Source: Campylobacteraceae bacterium (GTDB taxonomy: Bacteria; Campylobacterota; Campylobacteria; Campylobacterales; Sulfurospirillaceae). From it: 64,000 bases of DNA. The position numbers and the translations under genes were made by a program. Positions 1 through 8,796 of the stretch are shown here, piece by piece. Location: NCBI GenBank assembly GCA_027050775.1, contig JALUBH010000020.1:186001-250000 (forward strand), written 5' to 3'. The notes below the pieces were generated by a model that saw nothing but the letters and a program-made list of their open reading frames with translations, did no database searches and was not told where the DNA came from. Position 1 is the stretch's first letter. Each line of letters starts with the position of its first letter.

Positions 1-314
1 TTACTAGTATCTTTTGCAACTATTTCATATAGCCACTGTTTTTTATTTTTATTATAAGTCAAACTTTTAATAATTCCTTTGATGCTACCGGTATAAAAAG
101 TTTTGGAAAAGTTGATTTTTTGTGGCTTTTTTACTGTCTGAATCTCTATGTTATATAAACTCGAACTATCTTTTTTTACAACCATAGTTTTTTTAGATTT
201 TTGAATTGGAACAGATTTATAACTTGTCCTGTTGACCGTCTTGTTTGTCGTAATTGTAGTGAAAACACAGCCTTGAAAAAGCAACACAATAAAAAAAATA
301 GATATATACTTCAT
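1..314 (-). CDS. partial putative lipoprotein
   Basis: The start ATG lies at 314-312 and the frame stays open to the window edge, so about 104 N-terminal residues are visible and the C-terminus is cut off. The N-terminus is a lipoprotein signal (MKYISIFFIVLLFQGC) with the lipobox Cys at residue 16. It is followed by a Lys/Ser/Thr-rich linker and a more ordered stretch (KNKKQWLYEIVAKD). I recognise no family. It is probably an outer- or inner-membrane-anchored periplasmic protein. It diverges from ssrA, and its ribosome-binding site is weak. Confidence 0.6.
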   Translation of the reverse strand, partial: MKYISIFFIVLLFQGCVFTTITTNKTVNRTSYKSVPIQKSKKTMVVKKDSSSLYNIEIQTVKKPQKINFSKTFYTGSIKGIIKSLTYNKNKKQWLYEIVAKDTS

Positions 315-378
315 AAACAATCCAAATCAAAATTTTGTATAATTGTATCTTAATATTCATTAATTTTAAATTTTATGA

Positions 379-384
379 TATAAT
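379..384 (+). promoter_or_regulatory. -10 box of the tmRNA promoter
   Basis: A perfect TATAAT sits 17 bases before the expected 5' end of the tmRNA. No clear -35 box is visible; a T/A-rich upstream region instead is usual for sigma70 promoters in Campylobacterota. Confidence 0.6.
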
Positions 385-400
385 AGTGGCTTTTTTAGAT

Positions 401-785
401 GGGGTTGACAAGGCTTCGACAGGAATAGTGTCAACTTTTGGCTGCATGTCGCAAGTGAAGGACTTGCGTTACAAAACCTTCAAACACATAACTGCTAATA
501 ACAGTAACTATCGTCCAGCTTACGCAGTAGCGTAAGTTTAACTTATAAGCTTAACCGCTTTGGACTGCTTCCTCCTGCGACTCTATCTAGCAGGATTTTG
601 GAAGTATAATAGCTTGATAGATATATCTTGAGACTATCTCATCTCGAGATGAAATTATGAGGTTCGTTTTGTTTGAGCTTTGCTAGTTGTGCAAAAACAA
701 GATTAAATTTAACAACTATTTTAAGCATGTAGAGGCTAGGAGTGGCTATTTTTGGACTCCGGTTCGATTCCGGACAACTCCACCA
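401..785 (+). ncRNA. ssrA: tmRNA (SsrA)
   Basis: The RNA begins with GGGGTTGACAAGGCTTCGAC and ends with a T-arm-like GGTTCGATTCC and the acceptor end CCGGACAACTCCACCA, which are the two ends of one-piece tmRNA. It rescues stalled ribosomes by acting as tRNA and then as mRNA. The resume codon GCT is at 494 and the tag frame ends with TAA at 533-535, giving the tag ANNSNYRPAYAVA. The tag starts with the common ANN and ends in AVA for ClpXP-type proteolysis. The open frame that overlaps it is not a separate gene. Confidence 0.97.
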
Positions 786-815
786 TTTTAAATTTATATT
801 TTAGGGTATTGTAGT

Positions 816-1580
816 ATGCGTTTTTTATTTTTTATTTTTCTAACATTGGCGAACATCTATGCTCTGCCTATATCAAGTACGCAACAAAAAGCACAAGTTC
901 AGATGATGGATGAATTCAACAATGAATATGCCGCATCCGACAAATCAAATAAAAACGAAGTCGATCCGCTATCCGGATACAATAGGGTTATGACAAATTT
1001 TAATGACAAATTTTACACAAATATACTAGAGCCGACTGCGAAGGCATACAAAGCTGTAATGCCAAAACCGTTGAGAAAAGGTTTGGCAAATGCTTTTGAT
1101 AATCTGATGTATCCCATAAGACTGCTAAACAATCTTTTGCAATTGAAATTTAAAAATTCATTTTTAGAGACTCAAAGATTTCTATTAAATTCCACTATTG
1201 GGTTGGGCGGATTGATTGATGTAGCAAATGACAACTTTCATATAAAACAACATCAAGAAGATTTCGGTCAAACTTTAGGCTTCTATGGAGCAGGTGGTGG
1301 TTTTTACATAGTGTGGCCGATTCTTGGTCCCTCAAATGTCCGCGATACGATTGGCATGATAACAGATGGACTTATCAATCCTATGACTTATATAGAAAAT
1401 AGAGGTTACAACTTTTTTGACAACAGTACTGAGTCACTTGGTGTCAAAGTTGGAGAAATTGTGGATTATAGCTCTTTGCATATAGGCGAATATGAGGAGT
1501 TAAAAAAAGACGCTATAGATCTTTATCCATTTTTGAAAAATGTATATGAACAAAGAAGAAAAAAACAGATATCGGAGTAA
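816..1580 (+). CDS. mlaA: MlaA (VacJ) family phospholipid-transport protein
   Basis: 254 residues, the usual MlaA length. An N-terminal signal segment (residues 1-17) is followed by the MlaA core: DPLSGYNRVMTNFND near residue 50, NSTIGLGGLIDVA near 125, and EDFGQTLGFYGAGGG plus VWPILGPSNVRDTIG in the C-terminal half. MlaA is an outer-membrane ring that removes misplaced phospholipids from the outer leaflet. Most MlaA proteins are lipoproteins, but no lipobox Cys follows this signal, so it seems to be cleaved by signal peptidase I or left uncleaved. It is first in an operon with an MlaC-like protein and an RND transporter; its stop overlaps the next gene's ribosome-binding site. Confidence 0.92.
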   Translation: MRFLFFIFLTLANIYALPISSTQQKAQVQMMDEFNNEYAASDKSNKNEVDPLSGYNRVMTNFNDKFYTNILEPTAKAYKAVMPKPLRKGLANAFDNLMYPIRLLNNLLQLKFKNSFLETQRFLLNSTIGLGGLIDVANDNFHIKQHQEDFGQTLGFYGAGGGFYIVWPILGPSNVRDTIGMITDGLINPMTYIENRGYNFFDNSTESLGVKVGEIVDYSSLHIGEYEELKKDAIDLYPFLKNVYEQRRKKQISE

Positions 1581-1587
1581 TAAAAAT

Positions 1588-2166
1588 ATGAAATACCTTA
1601 TCGTTGCCCTGTTAATAAGCATAAATGTATTTGCCTTGTCGGAAAATAAAATAGAGAGCTTTATGAATACAAATATTAACAAAGTTGTCCAAATACTCAA
1701 ATCAGGCAAAGAAAATAATGTTAGCAAAGAGAAACTCAGCAAAGAGATTTTTAAGATTTTTGATCCGGTTTTTGACTACAAATTGATGGCTAGACTTTCT
1801 CTTGGTAGCAGAGTATGGAGAACACTTAGTCAAAGACAACAAAAGAGGTTTACTACTCTTTTTACAAACAGGCTTAAAAAGTCATACAAAAATAAACTCA
1901 ATATGTATAACGGACAAAAAATCACCGTCAAAGGTATAAAGAAAGTAAGAAGCAATAGAATTCACCTACTAAGCGAACTAAAAGGCAAAAAAGAAAAATA
2001 TGATATAGTCTATAAATTTTATGAATCAAACGATAAGCAATGGTATATCTATGATGTTAGTGTGCTAGGAGTCAGTATCATCCAGACTTATAGATCACAA
2101 TTTTCAGACGAACTTAAAAAGATGAGCTTCGATAAACTTTTAAAAAAATTAAATAAACAATCCTAA
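1588..2166 (+). CDS. mlaC: MlaC-like (Ttg2D) periplasmic lipid-binding protein
   Basis: 192 residues from ATG 1588. I prefer this start to the in-frame ATG at 1540 because GGAG (1574-1577) lies just before it and it gives a clean signal peptide (MKYLIVALLISINVFA). The motif VFDYKLMARLSLG, followed by SQRQQKRFTTLF, is the MlaC signature (FD..MA...LG..W....P.Q...F). MlaC shuttles phospholipid across the periplasm between MlaA and an inner-membrane partner. The next gene starts directly after its stop, so the partner here is probably the RND protein rather than the MlaFEDB ABC complex. Confidence 0.88.
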   Translation: MKYLIVALLISINVFALSENKIESFMNTNINKVVQILKSGKENNVSKEKLSKEIFKIFDPVFDYKLMARLSLGSRVWRTLSQRQQKRFTTLFTNRLKKSYKNKLNMYNGQKITVKGIKKVRSNRIHLLSELKGKKEKYDIVYKFYESNDKQWYIYDVSVLGVSIIQTYRSQFSDELKKMSFDKLLKKLNKQS

Positions 2167-4602
2167 ATGCTAAAGTCCATATATAGCAATTTCATATTAA
2201 AGTATGCAAAAACCATACTTCTGACGATGTTGGTTTTAACTGCTTTATTTGGGTATTTTGCTACAAAAATGAGCATAGATGCTTCTGCTGATACTCTTTT
2301 GCTGGATAATGACAAAGATTTGGCTTTTACAAGAGAGATTTCCAAACAATACTATATGCCAAATTTTTTGGTTGTTACATACTCACCAAAAGAGACGCTT
2401 TTATCAAAAAAATCCCTCTCTACCCTTAAAAGCATTAGCAGTGACTTTAAAAAACTACCTATGGTAACATCGGTAATATCAATTCTCAATGTTCCTCTTT
2501 TGCAAAGCCCTCCTAGACCAATCAAAGATCTTTTGGAAAAAATTCCAACACTTCAAGATAAAAGCGTAAACAGACAACTTGCAAAAAAAGAATTTTTGCA
2601 TAGCCCCATATATAAAGACAATCTTGTAAGCAATGATTTTAAAACCACTGCTATATTGTTATATCTTAAAAATGATAAAAAATACAGTAATTTCATACAA
2701 AAAAGAGCTGAATTTAGAAAAAATGGAGATAGGCAAAAGCTGGATAAACTCGAAAAAAGATTCAAAATTTATAAGGATAAAAAGAGAGAAAGAGATCATA
2801 ATAACCTAGTCAAAATAAGAAAGATTATGGCCAAATATAAAAACAACGCCAAAATGTTCTTAGGCGGAGTAAATATGATAAGCGATGATATGATTGGCTT
2901 CATAAAAAGCGATCTTGCAACTTATGGCTCTATCTTGCTTTTGATGCTTATAGCCACACTTTTGGTTATATTTAGAGAGCTTAAATTTGTAATTATACCT
3001 ATCTTGGTTTCTGTCGTTTCTGTCGTTTTTACCATGGGATTTTTGGGTATATTTGGGTGGGATGTTACTGTGATTTCATCAAATTTTGTATCTTTGCAGT
3101 TAATTATAACTCTCTCAATAATTTTACATCTCATAGTCAAATACAAAGAGTTGGCAAATGATAAAACGCTAAACCAAAAAGAGCTTATACTGCGTACTGT
3201 TTTATCAAAAGCAAAACCATCTTTTTTTGCTATCATCACAACGATAGCCGGCTTCGCATCTTTGATTATATCCGACCTAAAACCTGTCATAAATCTAGGC
3301 TATATGATGAGTATAGGCGTAGCTACATCACTAATAGTCTCTTTTGTTCTGTTTCCAGCCATAATGATGCTCTTTCAAAAAAGCACAAAACCACTCTCGC
3401 ACAACAAAAATTTCAGTCTCACGGAGACTTGTTCCAATCTAGTAGTCAAACACGGCAACCTTATCATTGTAATTGCAATTTTAACGGCACTTATTTCGCT
3501 TATTGGGGCAAGTAAGCTCAGGGTTGAAAACAGTTTTATAAGTTACTTTAAAAAAAGTACAGAGATATACAAAGGGATGGAAGTTATAGATAAAAAATTA
3601 GGTGGAACAACTCCGCTTGATTTGATTGTTACTTTCAAAAAAGCCAAAAAGCCAAAAATAAAAGCAAATAATAACGGTTTTGATGAATTTGAAGATGAGT
3701 TTCAAGCGAATAAAAATAAAAACCAATACTGGTTTACGCCAAACAAAATGGATGCGGTAAGAAAAATCCAAAAGTATCTCGAATCCCTAAAAGAGGTGGG
3801 GAATGTGGAGTCTTTCGGTACTGTACTCGAAGTAGCAAAGAGCCTAAATAACAACAAAAATCTAGATACATTTGAATTAGCAGTCCTTTATAAAGAACTT
3901 CCTAAAAAGTACAGAAATATAATCCTAAATCCATACATAAATATAAAAGAAAATCAGCTCCGTTTTGCCATGAGGATTATCGACTCAAATCCAAATTTAA
4001 GACGAAACGAATTGATACATAAAATTCAAAGAGATATACCAAAAATAGTAGGAGATAAAAATATAAAATTTAGACTCTCAAATTTGATGGTCTTATACAA
4101 CAATATGCTCCAATCCCTGTTTGAATCTCAAATTCTTACCATTGGGGCTGTGGTTTTTATACTGTTTTTAATGTTCTTATTGCTCTTTAGGTCACTAAAA
4201 ATCTCAATTATTGCGATAATCACAAATATCATCCCTGTGGGCATCATTTTTGCTGTTATGGGATTTGCAGATATACCGCTTGATGTCATGACCATCACTA
4301 TAGCTTCCATCAGCATAGGTATAGGAGTGGATGACACCATACACTATATCATAAGATTCAAAGAGGAGTATGCAAAAGATGGCGACTACATAAAAGCTAT
4401 GATAAGATCGCATAATAGCATAGGATATGCCATGTATTACACTTCTATTGCTATTATACTAGGTTTTTCGATTTTAGTATTTTCAAACTTTATACCAACT
4501 ATATACTTTGGACTTTTAACTATACTTGTTATGCTAACATCACTTATAAGTGCCCTACTTTTACTTCCAAAATTACTTATAAAATACAGAGCATTTAGCT
4601 AG
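2167..4602 (+). CDS. RND/MMPL family transporter, HpnN-like
   Basis: 811 residues with two-fold internal symmetry: one TM helix (about 14-36), a large periplasmic domain, a TM block (about 245-400) with a sterol-sensing-like stretch (SFFAIITTIAGFASL), then a second TM helix, a second periplasmic domain and a TM block containing GIGVDDTIHY. The size and topology fit MMPL/HpnN-type lipid exporters rather than AcrB-type pumps, which are about 1030 residues. It starts one base after the mlaC stop without a Shine-Dalgarno, so translation is probably coupled. The likely role is moving lipid between inner membrane and MlaC/MlaA; substrate and direction are inferred. Its stop overlaps the stop of trpA on the other strand (CTAG, 4599-4602). 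Confidence 0.88.
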   Translation: MLKSIYSNFILKYAKTILLTMLVLTALFGYFATKMSIDASADTLLLDNDKDLAFTREISKQYYMPNFLVVTYSPKETLLSKKSLSTLKSISSDFKKLPMVTSVISILNVPLLQSPPRPIKDLLEKIPTLQDKSVNRQLAKKEFLHSPIYKDNLVSNDFKTTAILLYLKNDKKYSNFIQKRAEFRKNGDRQKLDKLEKRFKIYKDKKRERDHNNLVKIRKIMAKYKNNAKMFLGGVNMISDDMIGFIKSDLATYGSILLLMLIATLLVIFRELKFVIIPILVSVVSVVFTMGFLGIFGWDVTVISSNFVSLQLIITLSIILHLIVKYKELANDKTLNQKELILRTVLSKAKPSFFAIITTIAGFASLIISDLKPVINLGYMMSIGVATSLIVSFVLFPAIMMLFQKSTKPLSHNKNFSLTETCSNLVVKHGNLIIVIAILTALISLIGASKLRVENSFISYFKKSTEIYKGMEVIDKKLGGTTPLDLIVTFKKAKKPKIKANNNGFDEFEDEFQANKNKNQYWFTPNKMDAVRKIQKYLESLKEVGNVESFGTVLEVAKSLNNNKNLDTFELAVLYKELPKKYRNIILNPYINIKENQLRFAMRIIDSNPNLRRNELIHKIQRDIPKIVGDKNIKFRLSNLMVLYNNMLQSLFESQILTIGAVVFILFLMFLLLFRSLKISIIAIITNIIPVGIIFAVMGFADIPLDVMTITIASISIGIGVDDTIHYIIRFKEEYAKDGDYIKAMIRSHNSIGYAMYYTSIAIILGFSILVFSNFIPTIYFGLLTILVMLTSLISALLLLPKLLIKYRAFS

Positions 4603-5357
4603 GAGTTTATAGCCTCTTTTATATTGCTTGCTATTTGTGAAATTTTTGTTATTTTTTGAATCTTGCTTAAACTGTCATCTAGTAAAACTTTAACAAAAGC
4701 ACTACCCACGATGACTCCGTCAACACCTTTTGACTTCTCTTTTGCCGTTTTCTCATTTACACCAAAACCAACATACACGGGAGTTTGGCTATCTTGTTTT
4801 ATATCTTGTATTATTTTTGTCAAATCTTCATCGACACCTTGCCCTGTAATGCCGGTATATGCGACAAGATATATAAAGCCATCACTCTGTTTTACTACCT
4901 CTTTTACTCTAGCTTCATCATCAGTTGGTGCTACGAAATTGACTAAATTCAAATCTAGTTTTTTAAACATTGACCTATATGGAACAGACTCTTCGTGCGG
5001 TAAATCGGGGATGATAAAACCTTTCACACCTAATTTTTTGGCGAGTTGTGATATATCTTCTATGCCTTTATGATAAAAAGAGTTAAAATAACCCATCCAA
5101 TAAGTATCTATACTGCATGAAACCTTTTTTGATATCTCAAAAATATCTTGCATCTTAAAACCATTTTGCAAAGACTTTAAGTTTGCCTCTTCTATGATGG
5201 GACCATCGGCAACGGGGTCAGAAAAAGCAATGCCCAACTCCAATATATCTGCTCCTGCTTCTTTTAGAGACAAAGCCAAATCTACACTAAAATCTACATC
5301 AGGAAATCCTGCGGTGATATATGCCACTAGTTTTTTATCTATTTTGTTATTGTTCAA
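4599..5357 (-). CDS. trpA: tryptophan synthase alpha chain
   Basis: 252 residues; converts indole-3-glycerol phosphate to indole and glyceraldehyde-3-phosphate, with TrpB as partner. Motifs are AYITAGFPD near the N-terminus, LELGIAFSDPVADGP (with the catalytic acid region), KGFIIPDLPHEES, YLVAYTGITGQG, PVYVGFGV and DGVIVGSAFVK (phosphate site). The start is TTG at 5357, overlapping nothing but following the Hpt stop directly (TAATTG), with GGAGAG 6 bases upstream. It is slightly shorter than the 260-270 typical. trpB is not in this window. It converges on the RND gene with a 4-base overlap. Confidence 0.95.
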   Translation of the reverse strand: MNNNKIDKKLVAYITAGFPDVDFSVDLALSLKEAGADILELGIAFSDPVADGPIIEEANLKSLQNGFKMQDIFEISKKVSCSIDTYWMGYFNSFYHKGIEDISQLAKKLGVKGFIIPDLPHEESVPYRSMFKKLDLNLVNFVAPTDDEARVKEVVKQSDGFIYLVAYTGITGQGVDEDLTKIIQDIKQDSQTPVYVGFGVNEKTAKEKSKGVDGVIVGSAFVKVLLDDSLSKIQKITKISQIASNIKEAINS

Positions 5358-5765
5358 TTATCTCTCCAAATTTAGAGGTACTTTTATGATAAGCGGATTT
5401 AACATGCTAAAAAATTCTGCATCATGCTCAATATCTTTGCGATAAACTTCAAATTGATCGCTAATAAGCAAAAGCCAGTCTATAAACTCTTCGCTTGCAG
5501 GTCCTTCTAAAACTCTTGCCTCTTCACAAACATCTTCACTTAGAGTAGCAAGTTTTACAATCGGATCAAGTTTTAAAAACCCACCGGCTGATTTGAGGTT
5601 GTGGTATATCCTAAAAAGCTCTCTGATATTTTCTTCAAAATTCTCTTGCTTGTTTAGGTTGATAATCAGAGGTTCCATATTTTCACACATTATAGAGTAA
5701 TGATTAATGAAATCTTCAACAATATCCAAATCAAAATCTATCTCTAGCTGTGTGTATAGTCCCAT
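5358..5765 (-). CDS. Hpt-domain phosphotransfer protein
   Basis: 135 residues, all helical in character. The motif HNLKSAGGFLKLDPIVKLA carries the phospho-accepting His of a histidine phosphotransfer (Hpt) domain (HxxKS context). There is no kinase or receiver domain, so it is a stand-alone phosphorelay shuttle or sink, with unknown partners. The ribosome-binding site AGAGGAAATT precedes the ATG. trpA is translationally coupled downstream, which may be positional only. Confidence 0.85.
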   Translation of the reverse strand: MGLYTQLEIDFDLDIVEDFINHYSIMCENMEPLIINLNKQENFEENIRELFRIYHNLKSAGGFLKLDPIVKLATLSEDVCEEARVLEGPASEEFIDWLLLISDQFEVYRKDIEHDAEFFSMLNPLIIKVPLNLER

Positions 5766-5832
5766 AATTTCCTCTTTCTAGCATATATAAAATATATTAA
5801 GTACAATTGTACCATTTTTTTGATAAAATCAC

Positions 5833-5903
5833 TAACTGACTTTACGCACTATAATAAGCAAAGCTCGTTATAGTGGCGGGAACTAAAGTGCTAAGGTCAG
5901 TTA
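5833..5903. repeat. 71-bp palindromic element, short relative of the MITE at 36.6 kb
   Basis: The ends are TAACTGAC and GTCAGTTA, and an inner stem CACTATAA/TTATAGTG lies between them. The left end continues as TTTACGCACTATA, differing at one base from the terminal inverted repeat of the 273-bp element at 36635-36907. It sits between the divergent Hpt gene and panB. It codes for nothing and looks like an internally deleted copy. Confidence 0.7.
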
Positions 5904-5930
5904 CTAAAAAACTAATAGGTGATTTTTCTT

Positions 5931-6713
5931 ATGCAAACAATTACTTCCATAAAAAAAAGTAAATCTAACACACCACTTACCATGATAACTGCCTATGATG
6001 CACTCTTTGCATCTTTATTTGATAATAAAATTGATATAATCCTAGTGGGCGACAGTTTAAATATGAGTTTTAATGCAAAGCCAGACACTCTCTCAGCCAC
6101 TCTAGATATCATGATTTATCACACTAAAGCTGTATGTTCAGGAGCAAAAGATACTTTTATCGTATGTGATATGCCGTTTGGAACTTATACTGATGAAAAG
6201 ATGGCCTTAGTAAATGCTTCAAGGGTCTATAGAGAAACAGGGGCGCATGCCGTGAAAATTGAAGGCGGAAAACACAGGGCGCACATTATAAAAGAGCTTA
6301 CATCAAACTCTATCGCTGTTATGGGGCATATAGGACTCATGCCACAATTTGTCAGAAGCGAAGGCGGATACAAGATACGAGGAAAAGACGAGCACGATAT
6401 CGAGCAACTCATAGAAGACGCAATTGCCGTAGAGAAAGCCGGTGCTTTTTGTTTGGTGATAGAGGGTGTAAAAGCCGATGTTGCAAAAAAGATAACACAG
6501 AGTGTAAATATACCAACTATTGGCATTGGCTCGGGTGTTCACACTGATGGTCAAGTACTTGTTTGGAGTGATGTTTTTGGATTTTTCAATGAATTTAAAC
6601 CGAAATTTGTAAAACGCTATCTTGATGGCGCTAAACTGATAGATGATGCACTACAAAGATACACGCAAGATGTAAAAAATAGAGTATTTCCAGCGAATGA
6701 GCATACATACTAA
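5931..6713 (+). CDS. panB: 3-methyl-2-oxobutanoate hydroxymethyltransferase
   Basis: 260 residues from ATG 5931. AGGTG at 5917-5921 is well spaced for this start, and I reject the upstream in-frame GTG at 5919. It transfers a hydroxymethyl group from methylene-THF to ketoisovalerate in pantothenate (CoA) synthesis. Family motifs are [19 protein letters not shown] with the metal-binding Asp, [25 protein letters not shown] and [16 protein letters not shown]. It is followed 11 bases later by ruvB. Confidence 0.96.
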   Translation: MQTITSIKKSKSNTPLTMITAYDALFASLFDNKIDIILVGDSLNMSFNAKPDTLSATLDIMIYHTKAVCSGAKDTFIVCDMPFGTYTDEKMALVNASRVYRETGAHAVKIEGGKHRAHIIKELTSNSIAVMGHIGLMPQFVRSEGGYKIRGKDEHDIEQLIEDAIAVEKAGAFCLVIEGVKADVAKKITQSVNIPTIGIGSGVHTDGQVLVWSDVFGFFNEFKPKFVKRYLDGAKLIDDALQRYTQDVKNRVFPANEHTY

Positions 6714-6724
6714 ATGGAGAAAAT

Positions 6725-7756
6725 ATGGAAAGAGTAGTAGAGATAGATAAAATCTCATTTGAAAATGAATTTGAAAAGTCTCTGCGACCAACTTCGTGGG
6801 ATGACTATATAGGTCAAGACAAAATCAAAAGAAATCTGAAAGTTTTTATAGAGGCATCAAAAAAGAGAGAAGAGTGCCTTGATCACGCACTGTTTTTTGG
6901 ACCTCCGGGTCTTGGAAAAACTACTCTTGCGTACATAATCTCAAATGAAATGAAAGCAAATATCAAGATGACAGCTGCTCCTATGATAGAAAAAAGTGGG
7001 GATTTGGCTGCGATACTCACCAACCTAGAAGAGGGAGATATACTTTTCATAGATGAGATACATAGACTCTCACCGGCTATCGAAGAGATACTCTATCCTG
7101 CCATGGAGGATTTTAGACTAGACATCATCATAGGAAGTGGGCCTGCGGCTCAAACCATAAAGATAGACCTTCCTCGCTTCACACTCATAGGCGCTACTAC
7201 AAGGGCAGGCATGATCAGTTCACCGCTTAGAGATAGATTTGGTATGCACTTTAGATTACAATTTTACAACAAACTTGAGTTATCACAAATAATCATAAAA
7301 GCATCGCACAAACTAAATAAAATATGCCATGATGACGGTGCTCTTGAAATAGCAAGAAGATCTAGAGGAACTCCTAGAATCGCCCTTCGACTACTCAAGA
7401 GAGTTAGGGATTTTGCCGATGTTGAAGATGAAGAGAAAATCACAAAAACTAGATGTGACTATGCACTCGAAGAATTGGGTGTAAATGATTTAGGTTTTGA
7501 TGAACTTGATTTGAATTACCTTCAACTTCTCATTGATGCTAAAGGAAAAGCACTTGGGCTCAGCACCCTCTCCGCAGCACTAAGTGAAGACGAAGGGACG
7601 ATAGAAGATGTCATAGAGCCTTATCTACTCGCAAATGGCTATATGCAAAGAACCTCTAGGGGGAGAGTAGCTACAGCAAAATGTTACGAACTTTTCAAAC
7701 TCACTCCGCTTGAAATCGGTGGATTATTTACAAAAAAAGGTGGAGAAAATAGATGA
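6725..7756 (+). CDS. ruvB: Holliday junction branch-migration ATPase RuvB
   Basis: 343 residues. Walker A is GPPGLGKTT (59-67), Walker B is [10 protein letters not shown] (from about 106), sensor 1 is [18 protein letters not shown], and the C-terminal winged helix includes [15 protein letters not shown]. It is the hexameric motor that drives branch migration with RuvA. The ribosome-binding site GGAGA is 6-8 bases upstream. The downstream permease overlaps it as ATGA. Neither ruvA nor ruvC is adjacent. Confidence 0.97.
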   Translation: MERVVEIDKISFENEFEKSLRPTSWDDYIGQDKIKRNLKVFIEASKKREECLDHALFFGPPGLGKTTLAYIISNEMKANIKMTAAPMIEKSGDLAAILTNLEEGDILFIDEIHRLSPAIEEILYPAMEDFRLDIIIGSGPAAQTIKIDLPRFTLIGATTRAGMISSPLRDRFGMHFRLQFYNKLELSQIIIKASHKLNKICHDDGALEIARRSRGTPRIALRLLKRVRDFADVEDEEKITKTRCDYALEELGVNDLGFDELDLNYLQLLIDAKGKALGLSTLSAALSEDEGTIEDVIEPYLLANGYMQRTSRGRVATAKCYELFKLTPLEIGGLFTKKGGENR

Positions 7757-8796
7757 ATACGCAAAGAAGTTTTTTGATAGCATTTTTCTTGGTTGTGCTC
7801 TATTGGGTTATAAAGTTATATGAGCCTTTTTTAGTTGTGATAGCCGTAGCAACCCTACTTTCAATAGCCACATATAATATAAATATTTATCTTAAAAAAC
7901 ATCTTAAAAACAGAACGCTCGCAGCTGCTATTTCTACACTTCTTCTTTTTGTACTCTTTTTTGCACCAATTATATATATAATAACATCAGCCGGCGAAGT
8001 GATAAATAAATTTGACATCTCTTTGGTGGATAACACTATAAATTACATAAAACATATCGACTTGAAGCTTCCTAGTGCCCTCTCTTTTTTGCAGGGTGAT
8101 TTAGATGGATTTATCAAAAGTTTAAATTTAACAGAGATAACAAAAACCGCACTCTCTTATCTTGGTTCTATTGGAAAAAATAGTGCAAACTTTTTAAAAG
8201 ATATGCTTTTAATTCTCATATTTTTCTTTTTTGTAACTTTAAATGCCAAAGAGCTTAGTAGTTATTTTAGAACACTGCTACCGATGAAAGATAGCGAGAT
8301 AGATATAATTTTTGCTCAAGTCTCAAATGTGATGAGTGTAGTATTTTATTCAATCCTCGCAACAGCCATATTTGAAGGAGCCCTTTTTGCGATTATAAGT
8401 GTAACTTTTGGATATAACGGTCTTCTTTTTGGTATATTTTATGGCTTTGCTTCTTTAATTCCTATAATTGGTGGTGCTCTTATGTGGATACCTCTGAGTG
8501 CTTATGCTTTTGCAAATGGAAACTATACCGAGGGCATAGTCATAGCACTTTATTCTGTTATAGTTATATCTATAATCGCTGATACCTTCATAAAACCTTT
8601 AATTATAAAATTTATAAACAGTAAATTATCGGATGTAAAAGCTACCACAAATGAAATGTTGATATTTTTCGCCATATTGGCGGGTTTAACTACTTTTGGA
8701 TTTTGGGGAATGATACTTGGGCCTGCCATAACCACTTTGTTCATATCTCTTATGACTATGTTTAAATCCATAAAAGAGAAAGGCTTGGATATCTAA
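7753..8796 (+). CDS. AI-2E family (PerM/TqsA-like) membrane protein
   Basis: 347 residues, very hydrophobic, with about eight TM helices: two near the N-terminus, a helix at 55-80, a soluble region at about 85-145, then a C-terminal bundle. The C-terminal pattern [15 protein letters not shown] and the segment [16 protein letters not shown] are characteristic of the AI-2E/UPF0118 family. Members act as exporters or Na+(Li+)/H+ antiporters; the substrate cannot be told here. The start overlaps the ruvB stop (ATGA). Its stop overlaps the stop of the dynamin gene on the opposite strand by 4 bases (CTAA). Confidence 0.88.
   Translation: MNTQRSFLIAFFLVVLYWVIKLYEPFLVVIAVATLLSIATYNINIYLKKHLKNRTLAAAISTLLLFVLFFAPIIYIITSAGEVINKFDISLVDNTINYIKHIDLKLPSALSFLQGDLDGFIKSLNLTEITKTALSYLGSIGKNSANFLKDMLLILIFFFFVTLNAKELSSYFRTLLPMKDSEIDIIFAQVSNVMSVVFYSILATAIFEGALFAIISVTFGYNGLLFGIFYGFASLIPIIGGALMWIPLSAYAFANGNYTEGIVIALYSVIVISIIADTFIKPLIIKFINSKLSDVKATTNEMLIFFAILAGLTTFGFWGMILGPAITTLFISLMTMFKSIKEKGLDI

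Noticed and set aside
335-535. 66-residue open frame before and inside the tmRNA
   Set aside because: It ends with the tmRNA tag frame; the RNA ends and tag explain it, and there is no ribosome-binding site.
2922-3290. 122-residue open frame antisense to the RND gene
   Set aside because: It lies wholly inside a strongly supported gene and has no family pattern; Ser/Ile-rich composition is typical of antisense readings of TM segments.
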